Below are positions 30,831-32,477 of a stretch of DNA of 32,477 nucleotides, one piece after another. This stretch comes from Spongiactinospora sp. TRM90649 (GTDB lineage Bacteria > Actinomycetota > Actinomycetes > Streptosporangiales > Streptosporangiaceae), in the NCBI RefSeq assembly GCF_029382225.1, contig NZ_JARLTC010000058.1, positions 1-32,477 on the forward strand, in the 5' to 3' direction. The number at the start of each line of letters is the position of its first letter. Position 1 is the stretch's first letter. The notes beneath the pieces were generated by a model. It did not search any database. It saw only the letters and a list, made by a program, of their open reading frames with translations, and was not told the DNA's origin. The translations under genes and the position numbers were made by a program.

Positions 30831-30855
30831 GGGGCCCGGTGAACGACCGGGCCCC
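30831..30855. terminator. Hairpin terminator downstream of the aldehyde dehydrogenase
   Basis: GGGGCCCGG (30831-30839) and CCGGGCCCC (30847-30855) form a 9-bp perfect stem with a 7-base loop, 25 bp beyond the dehydrogenase stop (minus strand). A smaller CGCTC/GAGCG hairpin is adjacent. Confidence 0.7.
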
Positions 30856-30880
30856 CGCTCCGGAGAGCGAGGGCGAAGGG

Positions 30881-32347
30881 TCAGGCGATGCCGAAGCGGG
30901 GGATGGGGAGGTCCTCGGTGGCGACGTGGACGATGTGGGGTTCGGTGAACATCTCGATGCTGTGCCGGCCGCCCTCGCGGCCGACGCCGCTGGCCTTGAC
31001 GCCGCCGAAGGGGGTGCGGAGGTCGCGGACGTTCTGGGAGTTCACCCAGAGCATCCCCGCCTCGATCGACTGGGCCAGACGGTGGGCGCGGCGCAGGTCG
31101 TTGGTCCACAGGTAGGCGGCGAGGCCGTACCTCGTGTCGTTGGCCAGTTCCACGGCCTCGGCCTCGGTGGTGAACGGGGTGACGGACACGACCGGGCCGA
31201 AGATCTCCTCCTGGAAGATCCGCATGCTCGGGGTGACGTCGGCGAACACGGTGGCCGAGAGGAAGTTGCCCTCGGGCAGGTGGTCGGGGCGGGAGCCGCC
31301 GGCGACGAGACGTGCGCCCTCGGCGGAGCCGATCCGGACGTAGTCCATGACCCGCTCGTAGTGCTCGGGGTGGATCAGCGCGCCCAGCTCGGTCGTGGGG
31401 TCGCTCGGGGCGCCGACGCGCACCCGGGAGGCGCGTTCGGCAAGACGGGCGACGAAGTCGTCGTAGACGGTGTCCTGCACCAGCACGCGGGAGCTGGCCG
31501 TGCAGCGCTCGCCGTTCAGGGAGAACACGCCGAACACGGCGGCGTCCAGGGCGCGGTCCAGGTCGGCGTCGTCGAAGACCAGCATGGGCGACTTACCGCC
31601 CAGTTCCATGGACAGGGTCTTCAGGTGGTCGCTCGCCGAGCGCATGATGGTCTGCCCGGTCGTGGTCTCTCCGGTGAAGGAGATGACCGGCACGTCGGGG
31701 TGCGCCACCAGGGCCGCGCCCGCCTCCTCGCCGATGCCGTGCACCAGGTTGAACACCCCGGTGGGCAGTCCGCCCTCCTCCATGATCTCCGGCAGCACGC
31801 TCGCCGACGCGGGGGACCACTCGGCGGGCTTGAGGACCACGGGGCAGCCCGCCGCGAGGGCGGGGGCGAGCTTCCAGGTCTCCAGCATGAAGGGGGTGTT
31901 CCAGGGGGTGATCAGCCCGGCCACGCCGATCGGCTTGCGGACGACGTAGTTGAGCTGCGCCTCCCCGACCCGGAAGACGTCCTCGTTGAGCGTGGTGATC
32001 ACGTCGGCGAAGAAGCGGAAGTTCTGCGCGGCGCGGTGCGCCTGGCCCCTGGCCTGGGTGATGGGCAGGCCGGTGTCGGCGCACTCGATCTCGGCGATCA
32101 TGTCGTCGCGCGACTCGATGGCGGCGGCGATGCCGCGCAGGATCACCGCGCGCTGCTCGCCGGTGAGCCGGGGCCACGGGCCGTCGGTGAACGCCTTGCG
32201 GGCCGCCCGCACGGCCGCGTCGATGTCGGCGGCCCCGCCGGACGCCACGGTCAGCGACACGTTGTTGGTGGCCGGCTCAAGGGCGTGGAAGGTGGCGCCG
32301 GAGGCGCTGGGCACATGGGCCCCGTCGATGTAGTGCTCCAGCTTCAT
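30881..32347 (-). CDS. hpaE: Aldehyde dehydrogenase, HpaE-like (5-carboxymethyl-2-hydroxymuconate semialdehyde dehydrogenase)
   Basis: 488 residues from ATG 32347, with AAGGAG upstream; ATGA overlaps the preceding gene's stop. Catalytic residues of the NAD(P)-dependent ALDH fold are present: Asn150 (ITPWNTPF), Lys173 (VLKPAEWSP), Glu248 (MELGGKSP) and nucleophile Cys282 (LNGERCTASSR). EEIFGPVVSV and the C-terminal VNSQNVRDLRTPFGGVKASG are typical of the HpaE/HpcC subgroup, which oxidises the ring-cleavage semialdehyde in homoprotocatechuate (4-hydroxyphenylacetate) degradation. The DapA-like neighbour is a frequent companion in actinomycete versions of this pathway. The subgroup assignment is by motif memory; a related betaine-aldehyde-type enzyme cannot be excluded. 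Confidence 0.88.
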   Translation of the reverse strand: MKLEHYIDGAHVPSASGATFHALEPATNNVSLTVASGGAADIDAAVRAARKAFTDGPWPRLTGEQRAVILRGIAAAIESRDDMIAEIECADTGLPITQARGQAHRAAQNFRFFADVITTLNEDVFRVGEAQLNYVVRKPIGVAGLITPWNTPFMLETWKLAPALAAGCPVVLKPAEWSPASASVLPEIMEEGGLPTGVFNLVHGIGEEAGAALVAHPDVPVISFTGETTTGQTIMRSASDHLKTLSMELGGKSPMLVFDDADLDRALDAAVFGVFSLNGERCTASSRVLVQDTVYDDFVARLAERASRVRVGAPSDPTTELGALIHPEHYERVMDYVRIGSAEGARLVAGGSRPDHLPEGNFLSATVFADVTPSMRIFQEEIFGPVVSVTPFTTEAEAVELANDTRYGLAAYLWTNDLRRAHRLAQSIEAGMLWVNSQNVRDLRTPFGGVKASGVGREGGRHSIEMFTEPHIVHVATEDLPIPRFGIA

Positions 32348-32477
32348 CCGACGATCTCCTTGCTCTGCGCCAGCAGCTCCTCGATCCGGCGGACGCCCGT
32401 GTCGGTTGGGGTGATCAGGGGTGGGCGGACGTGGCCGGAGGCGATCAGGCCGCGTTGTTCCAGCACCCATTTGGCCG
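32344..32477 (-). CDS. DapA/DHDPS-family protein, C-terminal 43 residues only (5' partial)
   Basis: The minus strand reads in from the right edge: AKWVLEQRGLIASGHVRPPL, then an ITPTDTG segment and RIEELLAQSKEIVG before the stop, which overlaps the dehydrogenase start as ATGA. The ending (a long helix after a …R-P-P-L… turn) fits class I aldolases of the dihydrodipicolinate synthase family. With an HpaE-like partner it may act in the same aromatic-acid pathway, as an aldolase or hydratase-lyase step. Too little is visible for a firm function. Confidence 0.65.
   Translation of the reverse strand, partial: AKWVLEQRGLIASGHVRPPLITPTDTGVRRIEELLAQSKEIVG

Noticed and set aside
1..32477. Prophage, insertion sequence, integrase, att site, CRISPR array or rRNA
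   Set aside because: No transposase, integrase, structural phage gene, repeat-spacer array or rRNA sequence was seen on either strand; the only tRNA is tRNA-Sec.

Overview
The window is chromosomal DNA from a high-GC filamentous actinomycete, most likely Streptosporangiaceae or Thermomonosporaceae (my inference). The grounds are very high GC with strong third-position G/C bias, many GTG starts, several likely leaderless genes, and typical actinomycete families: XRE-TPR and NB-ARC regulators, an RsbW-like ATPase, a PASTA-less Ser/Thr kinase, WGxxGxxG small proteins and STAND-type membrane modules. No phage, transposase or CRISPR sequence was seen.

Layout. 1-3067: the 3' end of a nonribosomal peptide synthetase gene (end of a C domain, then A and PCP) followed by a free-standing methyltransferase resembling the C-terminal domain of the ovothiol enzyme OvoA. 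3084-5552: small envelope proteins and a divergent DoxX/MarR pair sharing two operator-like sites. 5549-7550: a two-gene unit matching Bacillus rsbQ-rsbP (alpha/beta hydrolase plus PAS-PP2C phosphatase). 7621-12045: a large membrane protein, a divergent SDR/TetR pair with repeated operators and a duplicated hairpin at both outer ends, and a TauD-type dioxygenase. 12108-14424: an RsbW-like ATPase divergent from an XRE-TPR regulator, which is followed by a 39-residue acidic peptide gene. 14543-17045: a Tm-1-like / TIM-barrel / cupin operon. 16979-18958: a short ESX-like fragment and a membrane Ser/Thr kinase.

19107-23025: a tightly overlapping three-gene operon, the most unusual locus here. It encodes a PD-(D/E)XK-like protein with a 1+3 cysteine (Fe-S) layout, a 480-residue protein of unknown family whose C-terminal half looks like the stalk and 1B barrel of a UPF1-type helicase, and a compact SF1 helicase core that lacks those parts. 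I read it as a split helicase-nuclease machine and a candidate DNA-repair or defence system.

23221-25148: two small secreted or anchored proteins and an alpha/beta hydrolase. 25306-27166: a selenocysteine tRNA gene (selC) directly followed by selB, without selA or selD in the window. 27170-30719: an XRE/NB-ARC/TPR regulator, a membrane protein resembling only the C-terminal half of actinobacterial NACHT proteins, and a 44-codon membrane peptide gene. 30881-32477: an hpaE-like aldehyde dehydrogenase translationally coupled to the tail of a DapA-family gene, pointing to homoprotocatechuate degradation continuing past the right edge.

All family assignments come from reading motifs by eye; no database search was run.
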